A stretch of DNA of 64,000 nucleotides, from contig CM060172.1 in NCBI GenBank assembly GCA_030549775.1, forward strand, positions 58,285,523 to 58,349,522, written 5' to 3'. Both the position numbers and the translations under genes were made by a program. The notes beneath the pieces were generated by a model, which was not told the origin of the DNA, searched no databases, and saw only the letters and a program-made list of their open reading frames with translations. The number at the start of each line of letters is the position of its first letter. Within the stretch, counting starts at the first letter, position 1. The DNA comes from Tamarix chinensis. Lineage: Eukaryota; Streptophyta; Magnoliopsida; Caryophyllales; Tamaricaceae. Positions 24,488-36,919 of the stretch are shown here, piece after piece.

Positions 24488-25519
24488 TTTGACATCTATC
24501 CATTTGTCATGCTCACCAATTCATCATATTTTTTTACAATTTAGTTATTTCCCATTCCTTGGTGATATATATTCATTACTATGAAAAGAAAATAGTTAAT
24601 ACAAAATGGGCAGACTAATGAGAAAAACTATGCAAAAATGATATATGACCTAGATATGCACTTAATTAATCAATCTTTGCCTATCGTCATCACACAGAGT
24701 GTTTACTCTTGATTTTGAATAACTATGTGCAACACTAAATTGCTCATCCACTTATTAGTTTTTCACTTGCAACTTTGATATTATCCTTCGCATCATTTAT
24801 GTTGCTTGTGCCTATATAACTCATTAATGATATATTCCTCTATGAGCTATGCTTTAGCATTCTCTCATGTTATTGACTCATTAGTGATTTTATGCCTTTA
24901 TCAAATTTGGTCTACATTCACTCTTGAGATCAGTATAATGTGACCTTTCATCTGCTTTCTTCCATGCACACCTCAACCCCTACACATGCAAATTTTTTTC
25001 CTATTTGTTGGCTAGATTAACATATGTAACTCTATATTTAATTTTCACATCACTAAGTTATTACCTAAATCTCTAATAATTATTTATAATGTGTTTTTTC
25101 ATTGCTAAAAATACTTGTGATATTCATATCTCATCTTTTATTGCTTATGCTAATTGAGATATTGATATCCTAGTGATGTTGATCTTATTGCCGATACATA
25201 CACACCCTGAGGGGGAATATACTTGTTTTCATTGGTCATATTATTTTATGAACCCAATCATGACCTAAGGGGGAGATATTGTTATCCCTGCTTCACATCT
25301 ATTGTTCATTTTTTTATTTAACGTATGCCATATCTCTTTGTTGTTTGCTTGAACATGTACATATCTTGAGGGGAAGCTTCACTCCCTATGAATTCACTTC
25401 ATTATGCGTTTATCTCTTGATTGGAGCTATAACTTGTTGAAACCCTTTCTTATTTTTCCTTTTTTTTTATGACAAAAGGGTGAAAATATGATTGGAACTT
25501 GTTTTTCCCATTGTATTAC
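24488..25519 (+). other. Copia 3' non-coding debris with polypurine tracts
   Basis: There is no open frame of note. Short purine runs, CTGAGGGGGAAT (about 25206), CTAAGGGGGAGAT (about 25268) and TTGAGGGGAAG (about 25363), resemble the repeated purine tracts that precede the 3' LTR of SIRE-type Copia elements. This fits a continuation of the gag remnant upstream of the LINE. A 3' LTR was not found. Confidence 0.45.
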
Positions 25520-25567
25520 TGTAACACCCCAAGTCGACGCGTGGTCGTGTCGACTTGGGGTGTTACA
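25520..25567 (+). repeat. Collapsed Cassandra 5' LTR, 48-bp near-palindrome
   Basis: TGTAACACCCCAAGTCGAC and its exact reverse complement GTCGACTTGGGGTGTTACA are separated by only 10 bases. The two ends of the LTR are kept while the roughly 250-bp middle with the 5S-like region is missing. The right LTR keeps that middle. Confidence 0.9.
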
Positions 25568-25569
25568 AA

Positions 25570-25581
25570 TGGTATCAGAGC
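25570..25581 (+). promoter_or_regulatory. Primer-binding site, initiator Met tRNA
   Basis: TGGTATCAGAGC is an exact complement of the 3' end of plant initiator tRNA-Met. It lies two bases after the left LTR of the Cassandra element. Confidence 0.92.
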
Positions 25582-25715
25582 GAAACCGCGACCGTGAGTT
25601 GAACTTGGATGAGCCAGTCGGCCACCTAGCGGGACGATTCTTGGGATAAACTGTATTTGAGACAGTTAGTGGTTGAGGTGCAATGAGGACGTTGTGTTCT
25701 TTGAGTGGGGGTGAA

Positions 25716-26019
25716 TGTAATACCTCAAATTGAGCGAAGTGTTATAAGGATTGATTTGGCTACTTATATCAACATGGTATACCATCCTTTTGGTGATTCC
25801 GTCCTAAGAACTCCACAGTTAAGTGTGCTGGCCGTGGAGAAATTTTAGGATAGGTGACCTCCTGGGAAGTTTTGGAAATTTTCTAAAAGTTTCTCGGGAA
25901 GCACGTGAGTGAGGACAAAGCGTGCTAAAAGGACTTGTGTTGATTTGTGGGGCCAGCCGATCAATCCGAAAGCACTCTAAGGTAGCCCCCGCGTGGTCGT
26001 GTCGACTCGAGGTGTTACA
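25716..26019 (+). repeat. Cassandra 3' LTR, full length
   Basis: It starts TGTAATACCTCAAATTGAG and ends GTCGACTCGAGGTGTTACA. It is preceded by the purine-rich GAGTGGGGGTGAA and holds the 5S rRNA-like segment in its centre. Confidence 0.9.
25760..25880 (+). promoter_or_regulatory. 5S rRNA-like segment with Pol III internal control boxes
   Basis: AACTCCACAGTTAAGTGTGCT (25809-25829) corresponds to the 5S A-box area, and a block at 25847-25869 (aggataggtgacctcctggg, then aag) to the 5S C-box. The C-box differs from the usual plant form by about one base. The 5' part of the 5S (about 25765-25800) is strongly diverged. It is therefore an element-borne promoter relic and not a 5S gene. Confidence 0.85.
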
Positions 26020-27099
26020 ATTACCACTAGATTTTCAACCTCAATAAATATATGCTTATTAGAATAAAGACACCCAATTTTTCATCTCCATAATGCAAGA
26101 AATGGATTAATTTTACACTATTGATTTTCATTGAAAAAAATGTAAAAATTTGCAAGTATTTTGTTAACATAAACATACATCTTCTATAATATTTATGGGA
26201 GAGTCAAGTTGGAAAAAATCAGTTTGATATTTTTTTTCTTCACATGATTTTCCTATTGAATATTAGTGGCTAGGATTTTTGGTTATGCTTATGTAAAATG
26301 TTGAAGTTGCACATTGCAAGCATGAATGCTTTTATTGTCTGGTAATTTTTGTAATCTGGATGTGACTCCAAGCTTTGAAGTTTGTGTATTTGTATAGAAC
26401 ATGAATATGTAATGGATAGAATAAACATAATACTATAACGTTTATATATATATATATATAATATTTATCATGATTGTTGTTGTTATTAAACTACCCTAAA
26501 ACTAGTTCTATATGACAAGATATAGAAAAATGTTTATCGTCATACATATTACTACTATGTCGATTCAATAAATTATGTCATAGTAGTGGACTTATAGCGA
26601 GGAATGTGAATTATATGGTATCTTTGTTTACTGGCATTTAATGTTGAATTTCTAACTCATCGCCTATATATAACAATGTTACATGTGTTTGCTATGGAAG
26701 TGGTTTATGAAATTTGTTATGATAACCAAAAAAAATTAATGTCAAATCCATTTTTTCACCATTGTTAAAAATTTTATTTTATACCACTATCAACTTATAT
26801 ATCTATCTATCTATTAAATAACGAATACACACTAATCCATAATAGTTGTTACATTATGACATAATGGTCATGTGACTTTAACCCACTCAATCTATTATCA
26901 TTTTCCACAAAATTTGTCCTTATATTTTCTCTAAAACTATTAAGAAACTTCTCCTCCTTTAAATACCACCTTATCATGCAAGGAAAGTGTATATTCTGCA
27001 ACAAGCTTCATCAACATATTCCCTTCATAACTAATATGTAGTACTGGTATGGTATTCATATATACTAAGCCATTTCTTGCATTGTCTGTATCCTTTGTA
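26020..27099. other. AT-rich spacer
   Basis: No gene was recognised. A short TA microsatellite lies at about 26441-26462. The right end (from about 26950) may still belong to the decayed CACTA transposase that begins at 27100, but I could not align it. Confidence 0.4.
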
Positions 27100-28560
27100 T
27101 CAGTAATACTAAAAATCTCAAACTAATTAGAAGATACATTCTTATTAATTTGCATGGCATCTAAATTATATTTCAATGGATTTGTGGACCAATATGGTTT
27201 CTCTTTAAATATAATATTCTTATTCCCTTTTATAGAATGCTTCCTAAATGAACAATCTTGTACATGGCTCAATTATATCAAAATATCACTACTTGAAAAT
27301 TTTTTATGAGTGCTTCATTTCTCAAAATTACCATCAAATAATTTACTTCTCCTTATCAGATGATTGTTAGGAAGAAATCATCGATACCAATGCATCCAAG
27401 TTTAACCCTTAATCTTATAGATAGAGTGTCTTTATTATAGTTAAGACAATCAAGATATCTGAGGCATGTCTATCTTAATAGATAATATCAAGTGGATAAA
27501 TGATTAATGGTCCACAACAATGCAACATGCATTTTGAACACATTATTCTCAAAAACATCTATTGTCTCAACCCCTAACACCCACAAATCCTATACCTCAT
27601 TTTCCAACGGTTTAAGAAACACGTTAATATCCATCTCAGGGCCATAATGATTAGAAATCAACAAAGTTAGCATAAAAGATGGATATTTCTTGTATCGTCC
27701 GGTAATATATCTATGGTGATAATTATAGGCCACATGTTATAATTGCTACTCATGCCAAATGGATTGAACCCATTGGAATCTAACCCTAAATGAACGTTAT
27801 GAGGATTAATGAAAAAATATAGATACTCCACTTCAAATAAATTCCATGCTTCTCCATCAATGAGATATTATAGCACCCCAACTATCTATAACACCTTGAT
27901 CGAATGTCATCTCATGTCTTGAGCATTGTGCCTACAATCATAAAATCTCTTCAATATCGCTATCAAAGGAAAGTACAATAATATTTTAAGAGGTACTTTA
28001 TTTTCTTTCGTACCTTCACTAAGTCACCAAGATATAACACATTCAAGACAATTATTTTAGTTAGCATTTTCTTTCCAAAATTGGGTGCATTCATACTTGT
28101 ACACATGAATCAATTCATACCCTAATCTTAGCTTACTCATAAACTCCACAACATCGTAATGTTATCCATGTAACTTATTCCCCTTCAGAAGACCCTATTT
28201 AAACAACTTTTAAAGTCAATTATTAGTCCATTCATTTAAAACTTTATAAGGCATCAACTTTAATAAAAATTTCAAATAAGAAAAATTCTTACAACTAGGA
28301 TATAATTTAGTCTTCATCTCTCATAATAACTCTTCACACTCTATTGTTCCTAAAGTCATCATCTAACTCATCATTATCATTTATATCATCTCTATGAGGC
28401 TCATGACTATTTCCTAACAAACCACCCATCTCCATCATTATCTGTCCTCCTTTACTTTTAAAGGCTTAAACTTTAGTATATTAATGCTTGGTTTTTAAGC
28501 AAAAATGGATTAAGGTTGTCGATTGTGAATTCTTTCAACTTGTTCCTCACCATCTAATTT
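27100..28560 (-). pseudogene. CACTA (En/Spm) TNP2-like transposase remnant, antisense
   Basis: Reading the minus strand from about 28560 down, several frames together show the TNP2 (Transposase_21) order. First comes 'LYPSCKNFSYLKFLLKL' and a KVLNEWTNN block (about 28300-28190), then LGYELIHVYKYECTQFWKEN (about 28130-28060). SNGFNPFGMSSNYNMWPII (about 27785-27725), NHYGPEMDINVFLKPLENE (about 27655-27600) and FKMHVALLWTINH (about 27540-27500) follow. KPYWSTNPLKYNLDAMQINKNV (about 27210-27130) comes last. Many stops and frame changes separate these blocks. The domain is a DDE transposase that cuts CACTA elements at their termini. No TIR could be assigned to it. Confidence 0.85.
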
Positions 28561-28999
28561 TTGACATTATCCTTTTAACTCCTCTATTTCAAATATAATT
28601 CCCCTTTTTTATTCTTAACACCTAATTTTGTGTATTCTGCTTAGATGATCCTAAGTTGATGGAGGAAGGTGCTTAAGATTAGTTTTTATCTCCTAAGAGA
28701 TCATTGTTGGTTTTAGTAAGGCTATATAGATCCTTATATTTGGAAACTTATGCTATGTGTTGTTATTAAATCAAATACCATGTTATCATGCTCTATTTTG
28801 TAAAATCATTGAGTTATATTAACTAAGCTTGTGTTCATGTATCATGAACAATTGTATAAGTAGTGTGTAATCTATTATTTTATGTGAATATGTCATGTTA
28901 GGTCTTGCTAGGAATTATATTTAATGTTCAAGCATGGTAATGTATTTTTTGTTGTAATAAGCATGTAATTAAGTATATTATTTTTTATTTTAGTATTGT
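28561..28999. other. Spacer between CACTA remnant and old LTR
   Basis: AT-rich sequence with no recognisable gene. It may be the 5' leader of the CACTA remnant or the start of the old LTR that follows. Confidence 0.3.
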
Positions 29000-31409
29000 T
29001 GGGCAATTCCATGGTGTTTTGGATTCTTTGATAGTTTTAGGAATTTTTAGGTTTTTGACCCTTTGGCTCTTGGTGGAGGATTTGAGAGATTTTTCTTGCA
29101 TTAAATTACATCTTTTGGGTGTTTATTATTATGTGGGAGATTATGTGTGAATTTAGTTAAGTTTGGAAAAAGTTAAAATTTGGGTGATTTTGTGATAGAA
29201 TAGGTCTAGGGGCATTTTGGTCAAATCAATCAGTTTTTTTAGGGGGAAATTTAACTATTCCATATATTTATTGAGATTTTTATAGAAACTTTTATACATA
29301 ATATGATAGGGTTTGGTTGTGCACGAGCTAAGTTATGTTAATAAGAAGTTTTGAGGTGATTAGGCAAAACAAGAGCATTTTGATCATATTAGGTTAATTT
29401 TGGAAATTTAATGTTGTATGTGTGTTATTTGGGTTAAAATATGATAAGAGTGATATTTTATTAGTTTGGGTTATCATATTTACCACAAGTGTTAATCTTA
29501 TAAGAAAAAAGGGCTTAAAATGGAATTAAAAATCCTAGGGATATAACCATTATTTTATGTGTAAAATATTGGAGTTTAATTATATTTTTGGGTTGGTTGT
29601 ACTTAATATAATATGTTGAGGTATTGTGTTAAGTTTGCGGAGTCAATAAATATTATGAGTGACTTTATGGCTTAAATGTGAACTAGAGTTTCACAAGGGC
29701 CTTTAAGTCTTTTTGCTTGAAGAATGCTTTTAATTGTCCTTGTTTTTTGATTTATTTTCTTTGCATAATTATCCTTATTATATATCAATTTAAAAATTGT
29801 GGGTATGAATTTAGTAATTGGTGATATTTAGTATTTCTTATAATGAGGGATAAATAACATTTCATATGATAATTGATAAAATAAATAAAGTGTCATAGTA
29901 ATGAAAGTGAATCAAGTGGTGCCTTATTAAGTGTTGCAAAAATGTTCACAAAGTGACTTAATAAGACATTAATACTCAAAGTGGAAGAGCGCAAGATTCA
30001 AAACCAAAGTTATTTCACGTGTTATAGTAATGGTAAGTTCTTAGTGATAGCAATTTGTCTATGTCAGAACCATAAGACCCTAATCTTCTCTATGTAGGTT
30101 CAAAATACCAGTTAGTAAGAGGTATGCATACTTAGAGATTAATGGTTTACTAGTGGTTATTAAGTGTGTTTTACCCTGATTTGACTTTTATCTCCCTTAC
30201 ATGTAGAAATAGGAGTGGAAGTGACATTGAAAATGATTTTGACTCTTATTTCCCATTCATGAGGAAAAAAGAATTAGAAGTAATATAACTAGCTTTCCTA
30301 GTCTCAATGTGTTTAAGTAATCAGAAATATGTAATCACCTAAGTATGAATTAAAATATAATTTCCTTTTAATCATCTTATACCATGAGTAATCTATGCAT
30401 GTATAATATCTATCTAGTTATATGATTCATATATAGTATGTACGTCTTAATTTATTGATGTGATTGTTATCGTCTCGGTATGTAAGTATTGACATGTTCA
30501 TTTTATGGGCATTTGTTTATTGCCATGAGCAAATATTGCATTCTTTTGTTGATAATTGTTGATTTGATGCTTTTAATGTGGTGGTGGCGATGAGCATTAT
30601 TTGGATTGGTACTATTATATGAGTATTAGGATCTCCTTTGCACTTTTATTATAACACCCCAAAATTCACAACTTTTTTTTTAAAGCGGAAGTAACTAGAA
30701 TAGAAACTCTTAAATTAAAACTTGTGAATTCTGGGGATGCTACCGCCACACTTAGTACCAAACCGGTTCTCTTCGACCGTTTCAGTACGAAGTGCTAAGG
30801 CTAGAAGAAAAGTAATAATCAATTATAAATGGAGACAATCCAAATTCCAAATAAGCATTAAACGGTTGTAAAACAAAAATCAGAGTACGCATAAAGAATT
30901 GTAATTCATTTCCAAAGGAGAAATAAGCTTACAACCGATAAAAGGTTTATTTGAAATATTCAATGCAAGGTAATAAATCAAAAAGGATAAATTCGATACA
31001 AAAGAAATAACAAATGGACATAATTCGCATAAAGAGTGAATACAGCCATGACACTCTCGAACTTGGAGCCAAAACATGCTCGACACACAGCCCCGACTAA
31101 TGTCTCGCCCACCTACACAAAGTCAGAAGGTCATACTAATCGTGGGAATGAGCAGCACCCATGAAAAGGGTGATCAGTACGCTACGTCTTAAGTAAGGTA
31201 ATCGAGCACTAAGGCCAACACATAAGCACATAAAATCATATAAATAATGCAGAAGAAATAAAAGAACATAATCCATCATGATAATATAATATTATACAAT
31301 CATTCGGGTAGATACATAAAGGCCCATTTATAGTCCGGATTAATTATTTAATTAATCTCTGATCAGAACTCATTTTACACTATGCTTGTTATCAAATCCA
31401 TGCGAGTAC

Positions 31410-31870
31410 AGGAACACCCCACTATTATAACCGGTGGGTCGGTCACACATAGAGTATCATGCCCTAACCACTATTATTATCGGTGGATCGGTCGCATATA
31501 GGGTAAAACCCTAACCACTATTATTACCGGTGGATCGGTTACATATAGGGTAAAACCCTAACCACTATTCCTAACCGGTGGATCGGTTCGGCTCTTGCTT
31601 GCATAGTGTTCCACTGTAAGTAATTAGTATATTTTAAGTGCCTTAACAAACTGTGGTTTGTTTTTATTGAGCTCGGGATCCCCGACTATTATAACCGGTG
31701 GACCGGTCACACATAGGACATCATGCCCTAACCACTATTATAATTGGTGGATCGGTCACACATAGGGTAAAACCCTAACCACTATTATAACCGGTGGATC
31801 GGTTGCATATAGGGTAAAAACCCTAACCTTTATTCCTAACCGGTGGATCGGTTGGTCCCGTCTCAATATC
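31410..31870 (-). repeat. LTR-internal minisatellite, 48-bp units in two blocks
   Basis: Units read ACTATTATAACCGGTGGATCGGT then CACATAGGGTAAAACCCTAACC. The first block starts near 31421, 31470, 31517 and 31564. A second four-unit block starts at about 31685, giving a higher-order period near 265 bp. Confidence 0.9.
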
Positions 31871-32219
31871 TTCCACTTTAAGTAATTAATGTCTTAAGTA
31901 TTTTATTCAGAAGCATTCACCCTAGACATGCATGAATCATTCCCTTTACACTTCATACATCACAAATCATAAAATTCCACCATCATAATTACACTTTAAT
32001 CACCAAATGCACATGATACCACAAAAACCATAAGCAGCCACACCAAACCCTAATTGTCCACAAAAATCCTAGCTCGGTCTCCTACGTACCCTTATATTAC
32101 TCCACGTACTATTTTTCATCCAAAGTGTTCCAACACCCAAACAACACTTATATTACCTTCCTCACATCCCAGATCAACTTTCTATATGTAAACTTTACTC
32201 CCATGCAGACTTTACAAAC

Positions 32220-32700
32220 CCCATGCAACCTTTCAAACTTTTCATGTAAACCCTAAAACTTCCACATGAAACCCTAGATTCAACCATATAAAACCCTAAA
32301 TTCTCTCATGCAAAACCCAAGATTCCTTCATCCAAAACCCTAAATTCAATCCACACAAAACCAAATATTCATCCATACTAAACCTTAGATTCAAACCATA
32401 TAAAACCTAAAGATTCATCCGTGCAAAACCCTAGACTCCTCCATGCAAAGCCCAAGATTCAATCCACACAAAACCCAAGTTTTCTCCCATACACAACATA
32501 AATTAGATTCTCCCATATGCAACCATAGATTAAATTTTCTCGTACAAAACCATAGATTAGATTCTCTCATACAAAATCATAAATTAGATTCTCCCACATA
32601 AAACCATGCAAAACCATAAATTAGACTCTCCCATACAAAACCATAAATCAGACTCTCCCATATAACACCATAAATTAGATTTTTCCACATGAAACCCTAA
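32220..32700 (-). repeat. Degenerate 'aaaccctaga / cccataca' repeat tract
   Basis: About twenty loosely spaced units of 20-35 bases combine CATGCAAAACC or CATACAAAACC, ATAAATTAGA and TTCTCCC. The tract lies within the 5133-bp solo LTR and has no counterpart of this length in the other copies. Confidence 0.65.
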
Positions 32701-33169
32701 ATTTCCCATTTTATTCCTCCACTCATAGATCATTAAAATACTTAGGTCAACTCACTTCCCTTGGTCAACTTATTTCCCCCATTCTCCTTTTTCATCCTTT
32801 CTCCCACACAAACCACATCAACACCCTCACATGCATGTCTTACAGGGTCACAACACATATCATCATATATATAATATTTCATCACATATAGTACACGTGT
32901 CATACAAAAACATACTTCAACTCCACGTTATACCACATATGAAATAATTACAATAATAAATATAGGATGTATATCATACAAAGCATATAATGCACATCAA
33001 CACACAATAGGCCTTAGTAACCCCTTACCTAAAACGACACCGGTCTTGGAGCACGCTCCTACGCCTCCTTAAGGCTTTGACTGGATAATAACATATTGAT
33101 AAAAAATAACATTAACAAATTTCTAACTTTGCTAAAGATATAAGAAATAATAGAAATATTATAAAAGTT

Positions 33170-33546
33170 GATAATATAGGGTTGAAGACTTTACCCTAAT
33201 AATAATAATAATGATATTAAAAATAATAATAACAAAGATACTAAAATTAATAAGAATAAGAATAATAATAGTAACAATAATAATATAAAGGACATTATTC
33301 AAAAATAAGGTGAAATAAGGGCTTCGGTCCCTTTACCAAAATAATACTAATAATAATAATAGTAAAATAAATAACAAAATTTAGTAATAATAATAATATA
33401 AATAAAATAGTAATAATAGTAATGATAAAACCATAATAATGTTGCAAAAATGATAATAATCATAATAGTAATAATAGTAAGGATAATATTTGAAGATAAA
33501 AAGAAGTAGGGTTTCCACCCTACATTGAAAAATAATAAACTTATTA

Positions 33547-33581
<35 letters not shown>

Positions 33582-33719
33582 GAATAATAAACGCTATTGA
33601 TAAAAATAATGATAATATTACTAATAATAAGACTTGATATTTATAATACCACTACTACAATTCAAAATAGGCACAATAGGGTTTCAGCCCTATATAAAAT
33701 AATAATACTAACACTTGAA

Positions 33720-33758
<39 letters not shown>

Positions 33759-33818
33759 AATAATAATAATAATAATAATAGCAACACTAATGGTAAAATA
33801 GTTGTAATAATAATAATG

Positions 33819-33855
<37 letters not shown>

Positions 33856-34080
33856 TTCAAAATAGTAATAATTATAATAATAATAATAATAATAATAACA
33901 TATTAATATTAATAATAAAGATAATAGCAATAATAAGAATAATAATAATAAAATCGAAATAAAAATTATAATAAGGCTTCCGCCCTCAACATAAATAATA
34001 ATAAAAACATTAATACTAATAATAATAATAATTCATATTAATAATGGAAATAATAATAATTATTATTATTATTATATTCA
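33170..34080. repeat. AAT microsatellite zone punctuated by short hairpins
   Basis: Long AAT runs (notably about 33548-33590, 33718-33780 and 33822-33856) alternate with GC-containing hairpins. The hairpins lie at 33177-33199, 33317-33333, 33506-33523 (GTAGGGTTTCCACCCTAC), 33676-33693 (ATAGGGTTTCAGCCCTAT) and 33974-33987. Apparent open frames here are poly-Asn or poly-Ile artefacts. Confidence 0.85.
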
Positions 34081-36550
34081 AATAAATAAAATAAAATAAA
34101 GCAAGGCTTATAAAAATAGGGAGAAGGGTTGAGAGGGTCTAGAGTTCAACCTTAGGCTGAAGGGGATGGGCGGCACCGATGGTGGTAAAAAGGAAAGAAA
34201 AGGGTAAAAGTTGAATGTTGGGAAAAAGATAGGGAGAATGGAGGTGGGAGTTGGGAGTTGGGGTTTTTAAGACTGCCTAGAGGGAAAAGGACAGAATAAG
34301 GGTGGCGGCGCACGACGGTGGTGGTGGTGGCCGAATGGGGAAGAAGAAGAGAAAGAGAGGAGGAGAGGGAGGGAGAGGAAAAGAAAAGTAGGGGAAGATA
34401 GGGGAGGGTCTGCAGAAGAGAATGGAAGGAGAAAGAAGCGGCGAAAGTGGCAGAAGAAGTGGCTAATGGTGGTTCGAAGGGCGGCGGTGGTAGGAGAAAG
34501 GGTTGTTTGGGAAGGCTACTTCGCACAGCCGAGGTGGCTTGTGTAGAAAGAATCGAGGGATATGGGACACTTAGTTAGTTAGAGGGCGGAGCAAGGATGA
34601 TTTTGGTAGGCAGATAGGGCGGCGAAGTTGGCCGAAGGCTGTAGGCGAGGCGTCTAAAGGGGCGGCGGTGGCAAGGTCAGGAAATTCTGGGTAAGAAACA
34701 AAAGCTCGATGCAGGGCTATTATGGGGGTATTTATAGGCTTTAGAAGAGAGGTTAGGGTTTTGTGAGTCGGCTAAGGGGTAAGCAAGTAGGGTTAGGGTC
34801 ACCGGCAGCAATGGTTAGCCGGTGGCAGTCAAAATGGGGCAAGGGTTGTGCAGGGAAAAAGGGAGGGGGTCACACGAGAACGGGGGAGATTTGGTTGGGT
34901 CAAAAGGGCCAGCGAGTCAGAGGGAAGAGAGAGGAAGGAGAAAGGCCGGTCAAAACGTGCGAGATCGGCAGCAAAAAACCAGGGCGATGGCGGCGGAGTT
35001 ACAGGTGCAACGGCGTCGACGGGGGAAGAAGGAAGAAGAAGATGGGGGGCTGGACCGGGCGGCCGGGAAAGAAAAGAAAAGAGGGGAGACGAGGCCGATT
35101 GGCACGGTGAGGTGGTACTTTAAATGATACGCGGCGTACAAGGAAAAAGAGAAGCAAAACGCGGCACGGAGAGGGAGAAGGAAAGGAGGCGGTTGCGCAG
35201 GCTGGGTCACGCCGAAGGAAAGGAAGAAGAGGAAAGGGGAACTAGGCCACGAACTGGCCCAGGTCGGGGTGGAAAAGAAAAACAAAAAGAAAAGAAAAAG
35301 AAAGAAAAAGAAAGAAAAAGGAAGAAAGAAAAGGAAAAAGAAAAATAGGAGGGTTGGGTTAATTAAATTAAATAGAATATTTGGGATATTTAAAAATGAT
35401 AATATTTAAACAAAATAATATTTAAATCCCTTTTTAGGTTAAATTAGAATTTTTGAAGGATTTTTCATAAATTCAATTTTAATTAGCAAAACACACTAAT
35501 TTTATCAAATTAAATTATTTATAAAATTCCTATTAATTTGAAATTATTTTCTCCTTCTTATTTTAAATAAAATAATTTATTTAATTAATTTTTAAAATAA
35601 AATCCTTAACTAGCTAAAATACCCAAATTTCTCCTAATTAAAATACTTATAAATTTCTTCTTGTTTTGTCCTAATTAATTAATTTCTTTTTATTTTAATA
35701 AAAATAATTTATTTAATTAATTTTTATAATAAAACCTCATTTAAATATAATTTTTAAAATTAGAAATTTTTGGGGCATTTCATTTATGCCCTCTAGTTTT
35801 CCTTATTTATGTCTCTCACTTTCTAGTTCTTAATATTGTATCTTTATTAGATTAAGTGTTTTCCGCACCTGATCCTTAGGCATGAGTTACTTTTTTTTAC
35901 CTTATACCCAACATAGGTTGGGTATAAAAAGTAAAATTTCTTTGCTTGACCTGGATGCAGTGTAACGCTTTGTGTTTTTATTTTTGCCTTCTATAAAACC
36001 TATTTTGAAGAAGAAAAAAATCAATTCGTGAAAATAAAGGTATTACATATACAATTCCATAATTACCATTAAGCATATAAAGTATTATAATAATTATAAA
36101 AAAAAATACTAACAAGTATAAGGAGCATAAATAGGGAAAAAAACAAGGCTACAAAAAAAGTGTTAGTATTTTGCAAAAAGATGATGAAAATGAAATTTAA
36201 AGCAAATTTTGCTAAAAATTAACATCAATAAGTGAAAGGGAAAAGAAAATGAAGTGAAAAATATTGGCAATTTCATATAGTGCTTTGTCAAGACCCTAAC
36301 TTATAAAATATAAATAAGTTACTATTTTGCTAAATATTGAACAAAAATGAAACTAAAAGTAAAATAAACTAAAAACTTACAATAGTTAGCTAAACGAAAA
36401 TAGCTAAAATTGAGGTAGAAGGACAAGAAATGGAGGAGGAAGGATATGAGGGTGATGCTTAAGAGAGAGAAAGAAGAATGACGATTTTGAAAGGAAGATA
36501 ATTTGGCGGAAGGGGGCTAGGGTTCCTTTTGTTTTCTGTTGGAGTGGATA

Positions 36551-36602
36551 TTATCACCAATGACATGTTGTTAGTATTGGGACCAAAAGTCATTGGTGAT
36601 AA
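36551..36602. repeat. Perfect 14-bp inverted repeat
   Basis: TTATCACCAATGAC (36551-36564) and GTCATTGGTGATAA (36589-36602) are exact inverses with a 24-bp loop. The same motif recurs in the flanking 600 bp, as expected of CACTA subterminal repeats. Confidence 0.9.
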
Positions 36603-36894
36603 TGCATTTAAATTAAATGTTGTGTTTTATTATTATTGGCAATAGTTTATTTCCAATGATATATCATCGGTATTAGAAAAAAAATCTACCAAAAAAAAGT
36701 AAGGCAAACATCTGTCCCCCTCTAAAGGGGGAGTAATTTTTAAGGATCTTATTACAAACAATGTATTGTTGATAATGAATTATTTGTGTGAAATGTTTTT
36801 TTATGGAAAGGTAAGGCAAGATGCTTTCCCCATTGAAAACTAGGGAAATTTTGGAACATCTATTATAGAAGATGTGTCATTGGTAATAAGTCTT

Positions 36895-36919
36895 TGTGTG
36901 TGTGTGTGTGTGTGTGTGT
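36895..36919. repeat. (TG)n microsatellite
   Basis: About 12 uninterrupted TG units. Confidence 0.95.

Larger units (their letters stand above)
25520..26019 (+). mobile_element. Cassandra TRIM retrotransposon with 5S rRNA-like LTR
   Basis: A 500-bp element is flanked by a perfect 5-bp duplication ATTAC (25515-25519 and 26020-26024). The left LTR (25520-25567) is only 48 bp. An initiator-Met PBS (25570-25581), a 134-bp internal region, a polypurine-like GAGTGGGGGTGAA and a 304-bp right LTR (25716-26019) with a 5S rRNA-like core follow. Cassandra is a known plant family of non-coding TRIMs whose LTRs carry a 5S RNA promoter. There is no coding capacity, so movement would need enzymes from another element. 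Unusually, the left LTR has lost its whole centre. Confidence 0.9.
30650..35782 (-). mobile_element. Solo LTR, 5133 bp, minus strand
   Basis: The plus-strand left end is TATAACACCCCAAAATTC, with the terminal TG decayed to TA. The right end is TTTTTGGGGCATTTCA. It is flanked by a perfect 5-bp duplication TTTAT (30645-30649 and 35783-35787). It contains the minisatellite (31410-31870) and a long tract of 'aaaccctaa / catgcaaaaccatag' repeats (32220-32700). An AAT-rich zone with regular hairpins (33170-34080) and a GC-rich purine block (34130-35340) follow. There is no internal coding domain. It lies within an older plus-strand LTR of the same broad family. Confidence 0.9.
29000..36047 (+). mobile_element. 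Old large LTR, plus strand, split by solo LTR 30650-35782
   Basis: The family marks are visible: 'attttggtcaaat' (about 29214), 'aataagacattaatactcaaagtgga' (about 29960), 'gtaagtattgacatgttcattttatggg' (about 30484), and after the insert 'gcagtgtaacgctttgtg' (about 35957). The end is AAAGGTATTACA at 36047. The 5' end was not found, so the left edge is approximate. The left part and the right part (35788-36047) are colinear with the 3' half of the 7122-10596 copy. Confidence 0.6.

Noticed and set aside
25760..25880. A genuine 5S rRNA gene
   Set aside because: Only the central control boxes are well kept. The 5' part is diverged, and the segment sits inside a Cassandra LTR.
34152..35348. Arg/Gly/Lys-rich and Pro/Ser-rich open frames
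   Set aside because: Same situation in the purine block of the 5133-bp solo LTR. No stop-codon pressure in GC-rich sequence explains them.
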